Source: Alphaproteobacteria bacterium (lineage in GTDB: Bacteria; Pseudomonadota; Alphaproteobacteria; Caulobacterales; Maricaulaceae). Taken from it: 64,000 bases of DNA. The stretch is taken from NCBI GenBank assembly GCA_016124205.1, contig WGOD01000002.1, positions 248,001-312,000 of the forward strand. Reading direction: 5' to 3'. Of the stretch, positions 18,742-28,127 are shown piece after piece. Position 1 is the stretch's first letter; each line of letters starts with the position of its first letter. Under the pieces are notes generated by a model. That model made no database searches and was not told where the DNA came from. It saw only the letters and a list, made by a program, of their open reading frames with translations. The position numbers were made by a program, and so were the translations under genes.

Positions 18742-20109
18742 TCAGTCCCCGAAACTGCCGGCCGGTCCCGGGAAGACGACCGGGCTTTCCGCGCCATTCT
18801 CGGCCACCGAAGCGACGCCGAAATAGTAGTTGTCGATGACGACGTTCTCGAGCGTGTAGCGGGTGACGTTCCCGACCCAGCGCGAATGCGTCCACTGGTT
18901 CTCGTCGGTCAGGCGCCAGTAGATGCGGTAGCCGGCGAGATTGCCCGCCTGCCCTGCGTCCGGCGCGGACCAGCTGAGGGTCGTGTCCGGGCTGACCGCG
19001 CCTTCGATCGTCACGTCCGCCGGGAAGGGCGGCGCGCTGGCGAGCAGGGCGAGCGTCGCGGCGTTGAGGCTCGTCAGGCGCGCGGCATAGTCGAAATCGA
19101 CATAGTCGATCGTGTCGCCATAGTGCCGCCCGTCCTCGTTGCGGAGGTCCTGGTGCTGGCGGTCATAGTGTTCGTGCGTTTCCATGATTCGCACGCCCGG
19201 GAAGCCGGCATCGTTGAACGGGCGGTGATGCCCGCCGCGGCCGAAGCGGTCGAGCCGGTAGACCATCATGATGTCGAGGTTGGGAATGTAGTCGTCCGCC
19301 ACGCGGTCGATATAGCGCGCCAGATTGCGTGACGGGCTGTCGACTTCGCCGCCGGTGAAGCGACGGATGCGCGCTTCCTCCGGCGTTTCGACGGCGCGCG
19401 TGCCTTCTGAGAAGACGCGGGCGGTGGAATTGTCGATGACGCCGTCGATGCCGGCGATATTGCCGATCATGTCGTTGTTGAGCACCGCCTTGATGCGCCA
19501 GTCATTGTCAAGCGCATGCTGGGCCACGATGCGGCCACCGAACAGGCCCTGCTCCTCGCCCGACAGACCCATATAGATGATCGAGCCCGCGAATTCGTGC
19601 TGCGACAGGACGCGCGCCGCTTCGATCACGCCAGCCATTCCGGACGCGTTGTCGTTGGCGCCGGGGCTGTCCGACGTGCCATCCAGCGGGTCCGTGACGC
19701 GGCTGTCGATATCGCCTGACATGGCGACATAGCGGCCGGGGTCCATCGTGCCGCGCTGGATCGCGACGACGGACACGACTTCGGTCGGCTCGGGGATGCG
19801 CGTTTCGCCGGAGATCGTGTCGGAGATGTACATGACTTCCAGACACCCGCCGCAGTCCGCCGAGATGCGTTCGAACTCCTCGAAGATCCAGCGCCGGGCC
19901 GCGCCGATGCCGCGCGTGTCGCTCTCGGTCTCGGACAGGGTGTGGCGGGTGCCGAAATCGGCGAGCCGGCGGATGTCGGCCTCGATCCGGTCGGCGGACA
20001 CGTCTGCCACGATGCCGCGGATCATCGGCACTTCGGACGGCGGCACGTCCTGCGCAGCGGCGGTACCGGCAAGCATGGCAAGGGCGGAGGCAGCGAACAC
20101 GGTCTTCAT
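18742..20109 (-). CDS. Secreted M28-family metallopeptidase with C-terminal fibronectin III domain
   Basis: A 455-residue protein with a signal peptide (MKTVFAASALAMLAGTAAAQ). The M28 co-catalytic zinc domain spans about residues 110-350, with SPGANDNASGMAG (Asp153), the catalytic GLSGEEQG (Glu185/186), NNDMIGN and the late GGHHRPFNDAGFPG. The first zinc ligand, normally His in a GHxDS motif, is Asp133 here (SGDIDSR). Residues of about 365-450 form a fibronectin type III domain (AGYRIYWRLTDENQWTHSRW). It probably acts as a periplasmic or extracellular aminopeptidase. Its ribosome-binding site lies inside a hairpin (see the entry at 20116-20142). Confidence 0.9.
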   Translation of the reverse strand: MKTVFAASALAMLAGTAAAQDVPPSEVPMIRGIVADVSADRIEADIRRLADFGTRHTLSETESDTRGIGAARRWIFEEFERISADCGGCLEVMYISDTISGETRIPEPTEVVSVVAIQRGTMDPGRYVAMSGDIDSRVTDPLDGTSDSPGANDNASGMAGVIEAARVLSQHEFAGSIIYMGLSGEEQGLFGGRIVAQHALDNDWRIKAVLNNDMIGNIAGIDGVIDNSTARVFSEGTRAVETPEEARIRRFTGGEVDSPSRNLARYIDRVADDYIPNLDIMMVYRLDRFGRGGHHRPFNDAGFPGVRIMETHEHYDRQHQDLRNEDGRHYGDTIDYVDFDYAARLTSLNAATLALLASAPPFPADVTIEGAVSPDTTLSWSAPDAGQAGNLAGYRIYWRLTDENQWTHSRWVGNVTRYTLENVVIDNYYFGVASVAENGAESPVVFPGPAGSFGD

Positions 20110-20115
20110 GAAAGT

Positions 20116-20142
20116 CTCCCCGGACATCTGATTGCCGGGGAG
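20116..20142 (-). promoter_or_regulatory. Leader hairpin enclosing the ribosome-binding site of the M28 gene
   Basis: Perfect 8-base arms CTCCCCGG and CCGGGGAG surround an 11-base loop immediately upstream of the M28 peptidase ATG. Read on the minus strand, the 3' arm contains GGGGAG, spaced six bases from the ATG, so folding would hide the ribosome-binding site. It could be a translational control element or a chance GC-rich stem. Confidence 0.45.
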
Positions 20143-20342
20143 GCTAGTGCGTGCGGCGGCAAGAGCAAGTCGGCCGCCGTCTGATCATCCTGCTCGCGCA
20201 TAGCGGCTTCCCATCGCGCCTGCGCGCCTTGCCCGGTCCGCGATATGTGCTAATCGCCCCTCTTTCTCCGCTGATCCTGTCAGCCCTCAAGCGCCCGCCG
20301 CCGCCATATCGCGGTGGTTTTGCGCGCCCGATGGATATTGCC

Positions 20343-21851
20343 ATGCGCCTGCCCACACTCGATGCCGCCCTGATCGACCGCACCCGCCGCGAATGGTTCG
20401 GCAATCTGCGCGGCGACGTGCTCGCCGGCCTGGTCGTCGCGCTGGCGCTGATCCCGGAAGCCATCGCCTTCTCGATCATCGCAGGCGTCGACCCGCGGGT
20501 CGGGCTCTATGCCAGCTTCTGCATCGCGGTCGTGATCGCCTTTGCCGGCGGGCGGCCCGGCATGATCAGCGCGGCGACGGCGGCGACGGCAGTGTTGATG
20601 GTGACCTTGGTTCGCGAGCACGGCCTGCAATATCTGCTGGCCGCCTCGGTGCTCGCCGGGCTGATCCAGATCGTCGCCGGTTTCCTGAAGCTGGGCGATC
20701 TGATGCGCTTCGTGTCGCGTTCGGTGATCACCGGCTTCGTCAATGCGCTGGCGATCCTGATCTTCCTCGCCCAGCTGCCGGAACTGACCAATGTCAGCTG
20801 GTTCACCTATGTGCTCGTCGGCGCGGGCCTCGTGATCATTTACGGCTTTCCCTTCATCACGAAGGCGATCCCCTCGCCGCTCGTCTGCATTGTCGTGCTG
20901 ACGGCGCTGGCGATCGGTTTCGGCTGGGACAATATCCGCACCGTCGGCGACATGGGCGACCTGCCTGATACGCTACCGATGTTCCTCTTGCCGGACATTC
21001 CGCTCAATCTCGATACGCTCCTGATCATCCTGCCCTATTCGGCGGCGGTCGCGGCGGTCGGCCTCCTGGAATCGCTGATGACGGCGCAGATCGTCGACGA
21101 TCTGACCGACACGAAGAGCGACCGGAACCGGGAATGCGTCGGCCAGGGCGTCGCCAACACGGTCAGCGGCTTCTTCGGCGGCATGGCGGGGTGTGCGATG
21201 ATCGGCCAGTCAGTGATCAATGTGAAATCGGGCGGGCGCGGGCGCCTGTCCTGTCTTACGGCGGGTGTCCTCCTCCTGTTCATGATCCTCGTCCTCGGCG
21301 ACCTCGTGGCGCAGATCCCGATGCCGGCGCTCGTCGCCATCATGATCATGGTGTCGGTCGGAACCTTCTCCTGGAGCTCGATCCGCAATCTGCGCCACCA
21401 TCCGAAAAGTTCGAGTGTGGTGATGATCGCGACCGTGATCGGCGTGGTCTTCACGCACAATCTGGCGATCGGCGTCGGGGTCGGCGTCCTCCTCAGCGGA
21501 CTGTTCTTCGCCTGGCGGATATCGCGCGCCTTCACGGTGTCGAGCACGCTGTCCGACGATGGCCGCACGCGCACCTACAAGGTCGAGGGCCAGCTCTTCT
21601 ATGCCTCGTGCGAGGACTTCATGCGCGCCTTCGACTTCCGCGAAGCGGTCGATACGGTCGTGATCGACCTCGGCGATGCGCATGTCTGGGATTTGTCGAG
21701 CGTCGCCGCCGTCGACATGGCGGTGCTGAAATTCCGGCGCGAGGACGCCGAGGTAAGGCTGATCGGCATGAATGAGGCGAGCCGGACGCTGGTCGACCGG
21801 CTGGGCATTCACGACAAGCCGGGCGCGCTTGAGCGCCTGATGGGCCACTAG
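20343..21851 (+). CDS. SulP-family anion transporter with STAS domain
   Basis: A protein of about 502 residues. The N-terminal part has many hydrophobic segments with the SulP pattern near the start ([21 protein letters not shown], split by position) and about ten helices. Residues of about 405-500 form a STAS domain ([20 protein letters not shown]). SulP proteins move sulfate, bicarbonate or dicarboxylates across the inner membrane. The specificity cannot be decided here. The start could be ATG 20343 or ATG 20331; neither has a strong ribosome-binding site. The open frame upstream to 20151 is not credible coding. A tandem Usp gene follows after 11 bases, so the two are likely an operon. Confidence 0.9.
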   Translation: MRLPTLDAALIDRTRREWFGNLRGDVLAGLVVALALIPEAIAFSIIAGVDPRVGLYASFCIAVVIAFAGGRPGMISAATAATAVLMVTLVREHGLQYLLAASVLAGLIQIVAGFLKLGDLMRFVSRSVITGFVNALAILIFLAQLPELTNVSWFTYVLVGAGLVIIYGFPFITKAIPSPLVCIVVLTALAIGFGWDNIRTVGDMGDLPDTLPMFLLPDIPLNLDTLLIILPYSAAVAAVGLLESLMTAQIVDDLTDTKSDRNRECVGQGVANTVSGFFGGMAGCAMIGQSVINVKSGGRGRLSCLTAGVLLLFMILVLGDLVAQIPMPALVAIMIMVSVGTFSWSSIRNLRHHPKSSSVVMIATVIGVVFTHNLAIGVGVGVLLSGLFFAWRISRAFTVSSTLSDDGRTRTYKVEGQLFYASCEDFMRAFDFREAVDTVVIDLGDAHVWDLSSVAAVDMAVLKFRREDAEVRLIGMNEASRTLVDRLGIHDKPGALERLMGH

Positions 21852-21862
21852 GAGCGATTGCC

Positions 21863-22717
21863 ATGACCAAGACCATCATCGCCCTTGTCGACGGTTCGGC
21901 CTATGGCGAAAGCGTCTGTGATCACGCGGCCTGGGTCGCGCAAGCGCTCGGCGGCCAGGTCGAGCTGCTTCACGTCCTCGGCCGGCGGGATACCGCCATC
22001 GCCCCGGCCAACCTCTCCGGCGCGCTCGGGCTCGGGGCGAAGTCGCACCTGCTGGGTGAGCTGGCCGCGCACGACCGGGAGCGGGTCCACCTCGCCAAGG
22101 AACGCGGGCGCGCCATCCTGGACTCGGCGGCGGCCCACCTGTCGGAACGCGGCGTGACGGCGAACTCCCGTCTGCGCAATGGCGACCTTCTGGAAGCCGT
22201 TCAGCAGGTGGAAGCGGACGCCGACCTCATCGTCATCGGCAAGCGCGGCGAGGCGGCGGATTTCGCAAGCGAGCATCTCGGCTCGAACCTCGAGCGCATC
22301 GTTCGCGCCGCGCACAAGCCGGTGATGGTCGCGTCGCGCAGCTTCCGGCCGATCGAACGCGCGCTGATCGCCTTCGATGGCGGCGAAAGCGCAATGAAGG
22401 CGGTGCGCCATATCGCCGCCGGCCAGCTCTTCCGGGATATTCCCCTGCATCTCGTCATGGCCGGCGAGGGCAATGAGCGCCGCTCTTCCGCGCTGGCATC
22501 CGCCGCAGCCGAGTTGCGCGCCGGCGGGCATGACGTGACCGAAACCATTCTATCCGGCGAGCCGGAGGGTGCGATCGCCGGTTACGTGACAGAACAGGCG
22601 ATCTCGCTGCTCGTGATGGGCGCCTACGGCCATTCCCGCATCCGCAACCTAATCATCGGCAGCACGACGACCGCCATGATCCGCGACTGCCACATCCCGG
22701 TGATGCTGTTCCGCTGA
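21863..22717 (+). CDS. Tandem universal stress protein (two Usp domains)
   Basis: A 284-residue cytosolic protein with two UspA folds in tandem. The first begins MTKTIIALVDGSAYGESV and includes DLIVIGKRGEAADF. The second begins near residue 155 (RALIAFDGGESAMKAV) and ends with the ATP-binding pattern LLVMGAYGHSRIRNLIIGST. That G-x2-G-x9-G-S/T motif in the second domain suggests nucleotide binding there; the first domain's version is less typical. TAGGAGCG precedes the ATG. The tight spacing after the SulP gene suggests it modulates or accompanies anion transport. This pairing is inference from operon structure. Confidence 0.9.
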   Translation: MTKTIIALVDGSAYGESVCDHAAWVAQALGGQVELLHVLGRRDTAIAPANLSGALGLGAKSHLLGELAAHDRERVHLAKERGRAILDSAAAHLSERGVTANSRLRNGDLLEAVQQVEADADLIVIGKRGEAADFASEHLGSNLERIVRAAHKPVMVASRSFRPIERALIAFDGGESAMKAVRHIAAGQLFRDIPLHLVMAGEGNERRSSALASAAAELRAGGHDVTETILSGEPEGAIAGYVTEQAISLLVMGAYGHSRIRNLIIGSTTTAMIRDCHIPVMLFR

Positions 22718-22825
22718 GCGGAGGAGCCTGGTGAACCCCGAGGGACACGAACCCGCAACCCGGCGCGCGCGAGCCGCCCGCCTGACTCGGAACGTTAGAT
22801 CGCGACGTCGAGACTTCGAACTCGC

Positions 22826-23455
22826 CTATTGATTGGTGAATTGAACGCGGCCCGACGAGATGAAGATCTCCCCGACCAGCCGGTCGTCGAAGCCGACATC
22901 GGGGCGATAGGCGGTCGGGTAGATGTAGACGTCGAGATCGCCCTGGCTGTTTTCCGGCGTGATTTCGCAGACGAGGGTTCGTCCTTCGATGAAGGACTGC
23001 CCCGCCGCCCCGCCGGAAATGAAGTCCGACTGCTCGCCATCGGGTGAAAACATGCAGGTCGCGGCCTGCGGTCCGTCGGAGGTGCGAAGTGACAATGTCG
23101 CGACGACCCATCCCCCCTGGGGGGCTGCGTCATCGAGATCGAAGGCGAGCCTGATCCCCTGCCCCTGCGCGTCGATGCCCTCGATCGTCCACACCAGAAC
23201 GGTGCGCGATGCATCATTGCGGTCGGCCAAGGCGAAGACGTCTCCGTCCCGCCTCACGAAAGCGCTCGCACTGCCTCCGAAATTGCCCGTGCGTTCAACC
23301 GCGCTGACATCAAGAAACTCGTTATAGCCAGCCCCCGCGACCTCGGCCCATTCGCGGCTGTCGGGCATGCCCGGATCGACTTCAGCGGAACACGATACGG
23401 CCGCAAGTCCCGCCGGGACGACAAACGCAAACGCGAATGAACGAAGCTGCTTCAA
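22826..23455 (-). CDS. Secreted protein or lipoprotein of unknown function
   Basis: A 209-residue protein with an N-terminal signal (MKQLRSFAFAFVVPAGLAAV) followed by SCS, where the cysteine could be lipidated though the lipobox is not ideal. The mature part is acidic and beta-rich, with two more cysteines (AATCMFSPDGE and LVCEITPEN) that could pair, and the C-terminal DLDVYIYPTAYRPDVGFDDR. No family is recognised. It is a single minus-strand gene between the Usp gene and the glycan locus, with no obvious functional link to either. Confidence 0.7.
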   Translation of the reverse strand: MKQLRSFAFAFVVPAGLAAVSCSAEVDPGMPDSREWAEVAGAGYNEFLDVSAVERTGNFGGSASAFVRRDGDVFALADRNDASRTVLVWTIEGIDAQGQGIRLAFDLDDAAPQGGWVVATLSLRTSDGPQAATCMFSPDGEQSDFISGGAAGQSFIEGRTLVCEITPENSQGDLDVYIYPTAYRPDVGFDDRLVGEIFISSGRVQFTNQ

Positions 23456-23634
23456 GAGGCACCCGATAAGCTATGTGATCCTGATTCCGGAGGCGTCTTC
23501 CTAGCCGAAAAATCGGGGGCCGCCCATTATTGCGGCACTTGTGGTCAGGAAAACGGTTGTAAACTCCTGCGCCCGCCGTCAAACCAGCGACCGAAGGTGC
23601 CCGAGTGGTACCGTGACGGAATGGGGGCACGACG

Positions 23635-25485
23635 ATGATCGGCGGTTTCGAAACGCGTTGGTTCGGGCGGGACCGGCTGGCCTTTGTCGTCGGATTCGCG
23701 ATTCTGCTGGTCGTCGCACTCGTCGCCTATTTCCCGCCGCACAACCTGTCGATTGAATCGAATGACCAGCTCGATTCCGTCATCCCGCTCTACGACACGC
23801 TTCCCTCTCCGCTCGCGACCCTGTTCCGTCCCGGCTATGTCCATGACCAGCTCATGCACGGCCTGCCGCTGGACATGATGGGCGTAGGCGATCTGAAAAT
23901 CGTCCGCCTGATCTACGGTATCTTCCCGCAGTATTGGGACACCTCGATCTATTTCACCGTCGCGCTTCTTGCGCTCTACCTCTCCGCGATCCTGCCCTTC
24001 TCGGTGGCGCGGCGGCATTTCGCCGACAAATCCTGGATGCCGCAGCTTGACCCGGCGGCGATCGCATTCGGTGCTGGTGCGGTCGCGCTGATGCCGCACA
24101 GCTTTGCCGTGCTCGGTGCGATCATCGGGTTCAATCTGTTCGTTGCCGGCGCGATGCTCAGCTTCGTGCCGAACCGGACCTGGTCGGCGCTCGGCCTGTT
24201 TCTGTTGGCGGCCATGTTCGCGGATTTCGTGCTGGGCGGACTTTTCTACTATCCGGCTGCACTCGTGGCATTCGCCATATTTGGCGGCATAAACGGGAAC
24301 TGGCGCCCGCTGAAGCTCGTCGCCCTCGGCCTCCTGATCACGATCTTCATCGAATACCGGCTGTTCTGGGGGTTGCTTTTCTCGGACACGGAGAGCCACC
24401 GGGTTGTCTGGATGGAAGGCCGGCACTTCGTGTTCGGAAATATGTTCAACGGCACATACTGGACGCGCGCATTCACCGAGGCGCAGTCACTGATCAACGG
24501 CACGACGGCGCACTATCACTACCAATGGAATACCGCCCTGATCCTGCCGATCACCGCCGGGATCGCGATCCTCGCCTATCTCGGGGTCTGGAGCGTTGTT
24601 TCCATTCGCGGCCGCGCTCTTGCCGCAATTCCGCCAAGTGACACACGCCTCTTGGCCTGGATCGCCGGAGTGATGGTGCTGATGGGGGTGATCGCGTTCG
24701 GCTTCGGCATCGTTCAGAGCAACATGCTCGACTTCGAAGCGCTGGTCGGGGTTCCGGTCCAGCTCTCGCGATTCATCGTCGTACTCCCATTCCTTTCGGT
24801 TCTGCTGCTTGCGCTCGTCGTCCATCTGGCCACCGAATGGGTGTGGTGGGGCGTGAAAGCCGGTCTGGTCGCGGTCGCTCTGGCCGCCCTTGCCCTCACC
24901 ATCCATGTCCCGCTGGAACGCCGGATCGATAACATCGCTTTCCATGCCGAGAACGGATGGGACAATCCATATGTCGCTCAGTACACCGTCGGCACCTATT
25001 TCAGCCGCGGCAGCTACGAGGAAGTGAAAGCCTATCTCGGGGCTGGCTGGACGGAAGAAACCGTCCTGACTGTCGGCCTGCCCACGATGGCGGCGGCCTA
25101 TAACGGCTTCCACACGCTCGACGGCTACTACCAGTCGCATCCGCTCGATTATCACCTCGCCTTCCGCCGGGTGATCGCGCCGGCACTCGAACGCGATCCG
25201 GCCCGGGCGAGCAATTACGACGGTTGGGGCAACCGGGTCGAGGTGCCGGTGACGACCTATAACCCGGACGCGACGATCGAAGTCTTCGTGGACGGTTGCG
25301 CCCTTGCCGATCTGGGGGGAACGCTGGTCCTGTCGCAGTACGAATTGTCCAATCCCGAGGAGAGCTCTCTTCGCCGGGAAGCCTTCCTTTCTGGCAGCAC
25401 CGACGGATTGACCGGCAACATCTTCCTCTACCGGCCTGACTGCGCCGAAACGGAATCCGGCGACGCGGAACGGGTCGAAGGTTGA
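23635..25485 (+). CDS. Large polytopic membrane protein, possibly a GT-C-like glycosyltransferase
   Basis: A 616-residue protein with about ten hydrophobic segments between residues 14 and 435, then a soluble C-terminal domain of about 180 residues with two cysteines (DGCALADLG and RPDCAETE). After the first helix there is an acidic loop (SIESNDQLDSVIPLYD), which recalls the first extracytoplasmic loop of GT-C enzymes where an Asp sits in the active site. It also reminds me of YkoS-like DUF6044 proteins, but I cannot confirm this. With GtrA- and GtrB-like proteins encoded in the same locus, it is the natural candidate for the membrane transferase that moves the lipid-linked sugar onto its acceptor. 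Confidence 0.72.
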   Translation: MIGGFETRWFGRDRLAFVVGFAILLVVALVAYFPPHNLSIESNDQLDSVIPLYDTLPSPLATLFRPGYVHDQLMHGLPLDMMGVGDLKIVRLIYGIFPQYWDTSIYFTVALLALYLSAILPFSVARRHFADKSWMPQLDPAAIAFGAGAVALMPHSFAVLGAIIGFNLFVAGAMLSFVPNRTWSALGLFLLAAMFADFVLGGLFYYPAALVAFAIFGGINGNWRPLKLVALGLLITIFIEYRLFWGLLFSDTESHRVVWMEGRHFVFGNMFNGTYWTRAFTEAQSLINGTTAHYHYQWNTALILPITAGIAILAYLGVWSVVSIRGRALAAIPPSDTRLLAWIAGVMVLMGVIAFGFGIVQSNMLDFEALVGVPVQLSRFIVVLPFLSVLLLALVVHLATEWVWWGVKAGLVAVALAALALTIHVPLERRIDNIAFHAENGWDNPYVAQYTVGTYFSRGSYEEVKAYLGAGWTEETVLTVGLPTMAAAYNGFHTLDGYYQSHPLDYHLAFRRVIAPALERDPARASNYDGWGNRVEVPVTTYNPDATIEVFVDGCALADLGGTLVLSQYELSNPEESSLRREAFLSGSTDGLTGNIFLYRPDCAETESGDAERVEG

Positions 25486-25545
25486 CGCATACCGGGGGCT
25501 CGCATAGCTCTCGCCGCGCATTTCAGGGACATCGGGAACAGCACC

Positions 25546-26625
25546 ATGGTTGATCGTAATTTCTGGAAGGGACGCCGCGTCCTTGTCACGGGCCATACCG
25601 GCTTCAAGGGCGGATGGCTGTCACTCTGGCTCACGGAGATGGGCGCGGAAGTGACCGGGCTCGCGCTCGATCCCTCCACAGACCCGTCCCTGTTCTCCGT
25701 CACCCGTCTGTCTGAACGTCTGGACGATCGCCGCGGCGATATCGCGGACCTGAAGACCGTTGACGAGGCCTTCGCCGCTGCGCGTCCCGAAGTGCTGTTC
25801 CACATGGCCGCCCAGCCGCTTGTTCGCCGGTCCTACAACGACCCGGTGGAAACCTACCGCTCCAACGTCCTCGGCACCGCGCACGTGCTCGACGCCGCAC
25901 GGCGGTCCGACACGCTTCGTTCCATTGTCGTGGTCACCTCGGACAAGTGTTACGAGAACGAGGAGTGGTACTGGGCCTATCGCGAGACCGACCGGCTCGG
26001 CGGCAAGGATCCGTATTCCAATTCCAAGGGCTGCACCGAACTCGTCGCGTCCTCCTTCCGGCAAAGCTATTTCACCGCCGACGCAGCCAGCGGCCAGGCC
26101 AGCGGGGCACGCCTGGCGACCGTGCGCGCCGGCAATGTGATCGGGGGTGGCGACTGGAGCGAGGACCGGCTCGTTCCGGACATCATCCGGGCCATTCTCG
26201 CGGGCGACACGGTGGAAATCCGCAACCCGTCGGCCACCCGGCCCTGGCAGCACGTCATGGAGCCGCTGCGTGGCTATATCATGCTGGCAGAGCGCGTCTT
26301 CGAGGGCCGCAACGACGTCGAATACAATTTCGGCCCGGACATCGACAACGAGCGTACGGTCGGCGAACTCGTCGACCGCCTGACGACGCTCTTCCCATCC
26401 GCCAAGGGGCGGCACGCAACGGACAAGAAACACCCTAAGGAAGCGCAATTCCTGCGGCTCGATTCCTCGCGCGCCAAGGCTGAACTCGACTGGCATCCCG
26501 TCCTGGGTCTCGAGGACACGCTGAAGACAACCGCCGACTGGTTCGTCGCCTGGATGGATGGTGCGGACATGCAGGAAGTTACCCTGCGCCAGCTGCGTGA
26601 GTACGCGGAGAAGGCCGCGCGCTAG
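25546..26625 (+). CDS. rfbG: CDP-glucose 4,6-dehydratase
   Basis: A 359-residue short-chain dehydrogenase/reductase that converts CDP-D-glucose to CDP-4-keto-6-deoxyglucose. It shows the NAD-binding TGHTGFKGGW near residue 15, the typical TSDKCYENEEWYWAYRETD segment, the catalytic Tyr/Lys in DPYSNSKGC, and AGNVIGGGDW, all characteristic of the RfbG/DdhB family. The length matches the family (about 357-360). It works directly after the cytidylyltransferase at 29008. Its stop overlaps the stop of the convergent oxidoreductase within one CTAG, so the locus is densely packed. Confidence 0.95.
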   Translation: MVDRNFWKGRRVLVTGHTGFKGGWLSLWLTEMGAEVTGLALDPSTDPSLFSVTRLSERLDDRRGDIADLKTVDEAFAAARPEVLFHMAAQPLVRRSYNDPVETYRSNVLGTAHVLDAARRSDTLRSIVVVTSDKCYENEEWYWAYRETDRLGGKDPYSNSKGCTELVASSFRQSYFTADAASGQASGARLATVRAGNVIGGGDWSEDRLVPDIIRAILAGDTVEIRNPSATRPWQHVMEPLRGYIMLAERVFEGRNDVEYNFGPDIDNERTVGELVDRLTTLFPSAKGRHATDKKHPKEAQFLRLDSSRAKAELDWHPVLGLEDTLKTTADWFVAWMDGADMQEVTLRQLREYAEKAAR

Positions 26626-27614
26626 GCCAGGAGTTCGCGCAAGCGCGCATGCATCGCGATGTGCGTTTTGAGGTCAGCGACAATGGCCGGCTGACCGCCA
26701 TCGAGCGCACGAAACCAGGCTCCCAGCTCTAGGCGAAGCGTACTCGAAAGCGCGCCGAACCGCGGATCAAGCGCGACCGAGCGGCCTCCGCTGGTCAGAC
26801 GCGCGGGCGTTTTCGCAAAATCGAGCACGAAATTCCGTCCATCCTGGCATTCGATCTCGAACCGGCGCGTCCTTTCCGGCATTGCCTTGCTGGCGAACAG
26901 GCGGAAAGCCCGCTTTCCGTCCTGCAACGACAGCTGAGCCGAGCGCACGCCGCGCTCGAACGCCTTTTGCATTACCCAGTCCGGTTGGCTGCCAGCGATC
27001 ACGCCGAAGATCGACAATGCGTGCGGCAGGATATCGTCAAGCAGGCTGATCTCGTCATGCGGCCGCTTCAGATGGCCATGCCGGACCTCCGCATCGGGGT
27101 CTTCCCAATGCAGGGTGGCCGTGCCAGCCCACGAACCCAGCATTTCTCCGAGCGCATGCAGTTCGGGTAGAAGGCTGAACTCGACCCCGATGCCATAAAC
27201 CAGCCCGGCTGCCGCAGCCCGTTCCACCATTCGCGCGCTTTCGGCCGGATCGTCGCTGAACGGCTTCTCGACGAGTGCGGGTACTCCGGCCCGTAGACAC
27301 AGGTCGACATCGCGAATGTGGTCCTTCGGTCGCGATGCGATCAAGGCGTTCCCACCCTCACCCATATCCCGGAGCACAGACTCCGGATCGCCGGTCACCA
27401 CGATCTCCGCACGGGAAGGGTGCTCGGCCTGCCAGGCTCGCGTATCGTCCAGATTGCTGCGCGCGATCAGCGCAATACCCTCGCCTGTGCCGCGCGCTCC
27501 GGCCGCGACGCTTGCCCAGACACGGCCCCACCGGCCAGCGCCGAAGACAACCAGGGGGCGTGGCTCCGCGGCCGCAGCCCAGTAGTCCTCAAGTGTTTCG
27601 AGCGCGTTCGACAT
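26622..27614 (-). CDS. Gfo/Idh/MocA-like oxidoreductase
   Basis: A 330-residue protein with an N-terminal Rossmann fold (VVFGAGRWGRVWASV) and the family EKP motif (VPALVEKPFSDDP), followed by a C-terminal dimerisation/substrate domain. Members reduce or oxidise sugars, often nucleotide-linked ketosugars, with NAD(P)H. In this locus it could reduce a CDP-4-ketosugar, which is inference. The start at 27614 (MSNALETL) overlaps the end of the gtrA-like gene by 26 bases, so the two are co-translated. The glycine-rich loop GAGRWG is less canonical than GxGxxG but still compatible with nucleotide binding. Confidence 0.82.
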   Translation of the reverse strand: MSNALETLEDYWAAAAEPRPLVVFGAGRWGRVWASVAAGARGTGEGIALIARSNLDDTRAWQAEHPSRAEIVVTGDPESVLRDMGEGGNALIASRPKDHIRDVDLCLRAGVPALVEKPFSDDPAESARMVERAAAAGLVYGIGVEFSLLPELHALGEMLGSWAGTATLHWEDPDAEVRHGHLKRPHDEISLLDDILPHALSIFGVIAGSQPDWVMQKAFERGVRSAQLSLQDGKRAFRLFASKAMPERTRRFEIECQDGRNFVLDFAKTPARLTSGGRSVALDPRFGALSSTLRLELGAWFRALDGGQPAIVADLKTHIAMHARLRELLA

Positions 27615-28026
27615 CGTCCTGCCCGTGCGAGAATGTCCAGACCCGATGCCCAACATAGGCGATCACGGTATAGACGCTGAAGGCGAGAAACTGCGCGAGG
27701 GCATCCGGCACCGGCGCATAGGTCAGCAGCGCCTGCAGCACCAGCAGATTTACGCCATACGCCACCGCCACCACGATCGAAAAGCGCAGCACCGCTGCCC
27801 ATTGCTGGCCGGTATGCCGGAACACGAAATTCCGGTTGAATAGATAGGACATGGCCAGGCCAAACATCAGCGTCGCGAAATTCGCCGGTACGTTGGGAAC
27901 GTCGAAGACAAGGACCAGCGTGAACAGGAACAGATAAGACGCCGCGGTGACGATGAGGCCGAACAGCGCATACCGCCGGGCCGTAGCGTCGACCACCTGC
28001 TTGAGTTTCGAAAAAAGGCTTCCCAT
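27589..28026 (-). CDS. GtrA-like flippase family protein
   Basis: A 145-residue protein with four hydrophobic segments (about residues 18-38, 44-62, 78-98 and 108-128) and the family signature SYLFNRNFVFRH between the second and third. GtrA proteins flip undecaprenyl-phosphate-linked sugars across the inner membrane so they can be added to surface polysaccharide. I start at the ATG at 28026 (MGSLFSKLK). It overlaps the oxidoreductase gene downstream. With the GtrB-like glycosyltransferase at 31065 and the polytopic protein at 23635 it completes a Gtr-type set. Confidence 0.87.
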   Translation of the reverse strand: MGSLFSKLKQVVDATARRYALFGLIVTAASYLFLFTLVLVFDVPNVPANFATLMFGLAMSYLFNRNFVFRHTGQQWAAVLRFSIVVAVAYGVNLLVLQALLTYAPVPDALAQFLAFSVYTVIAYVGHRVWTFSHGQDDVERARNT

Positions 28027-28127
28027 CCTGTCCCTGCCTCGCGTCAATAAGGGCTTTTACGCTTTGCCCAGAGCCGGTTTCGTGCGACACGGCCCGCAGG
28101 CAGGAAGCCAAGAAGGGACGACTTACC

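Noticed and set aside
22653..23111. 152-codon minus-strand frame near the Usp gene end
   Set aside because: It overlaps the 209-residue secreted protein in another frame and runs into the Usp gene; the alternative frame has a clean signal peptide.
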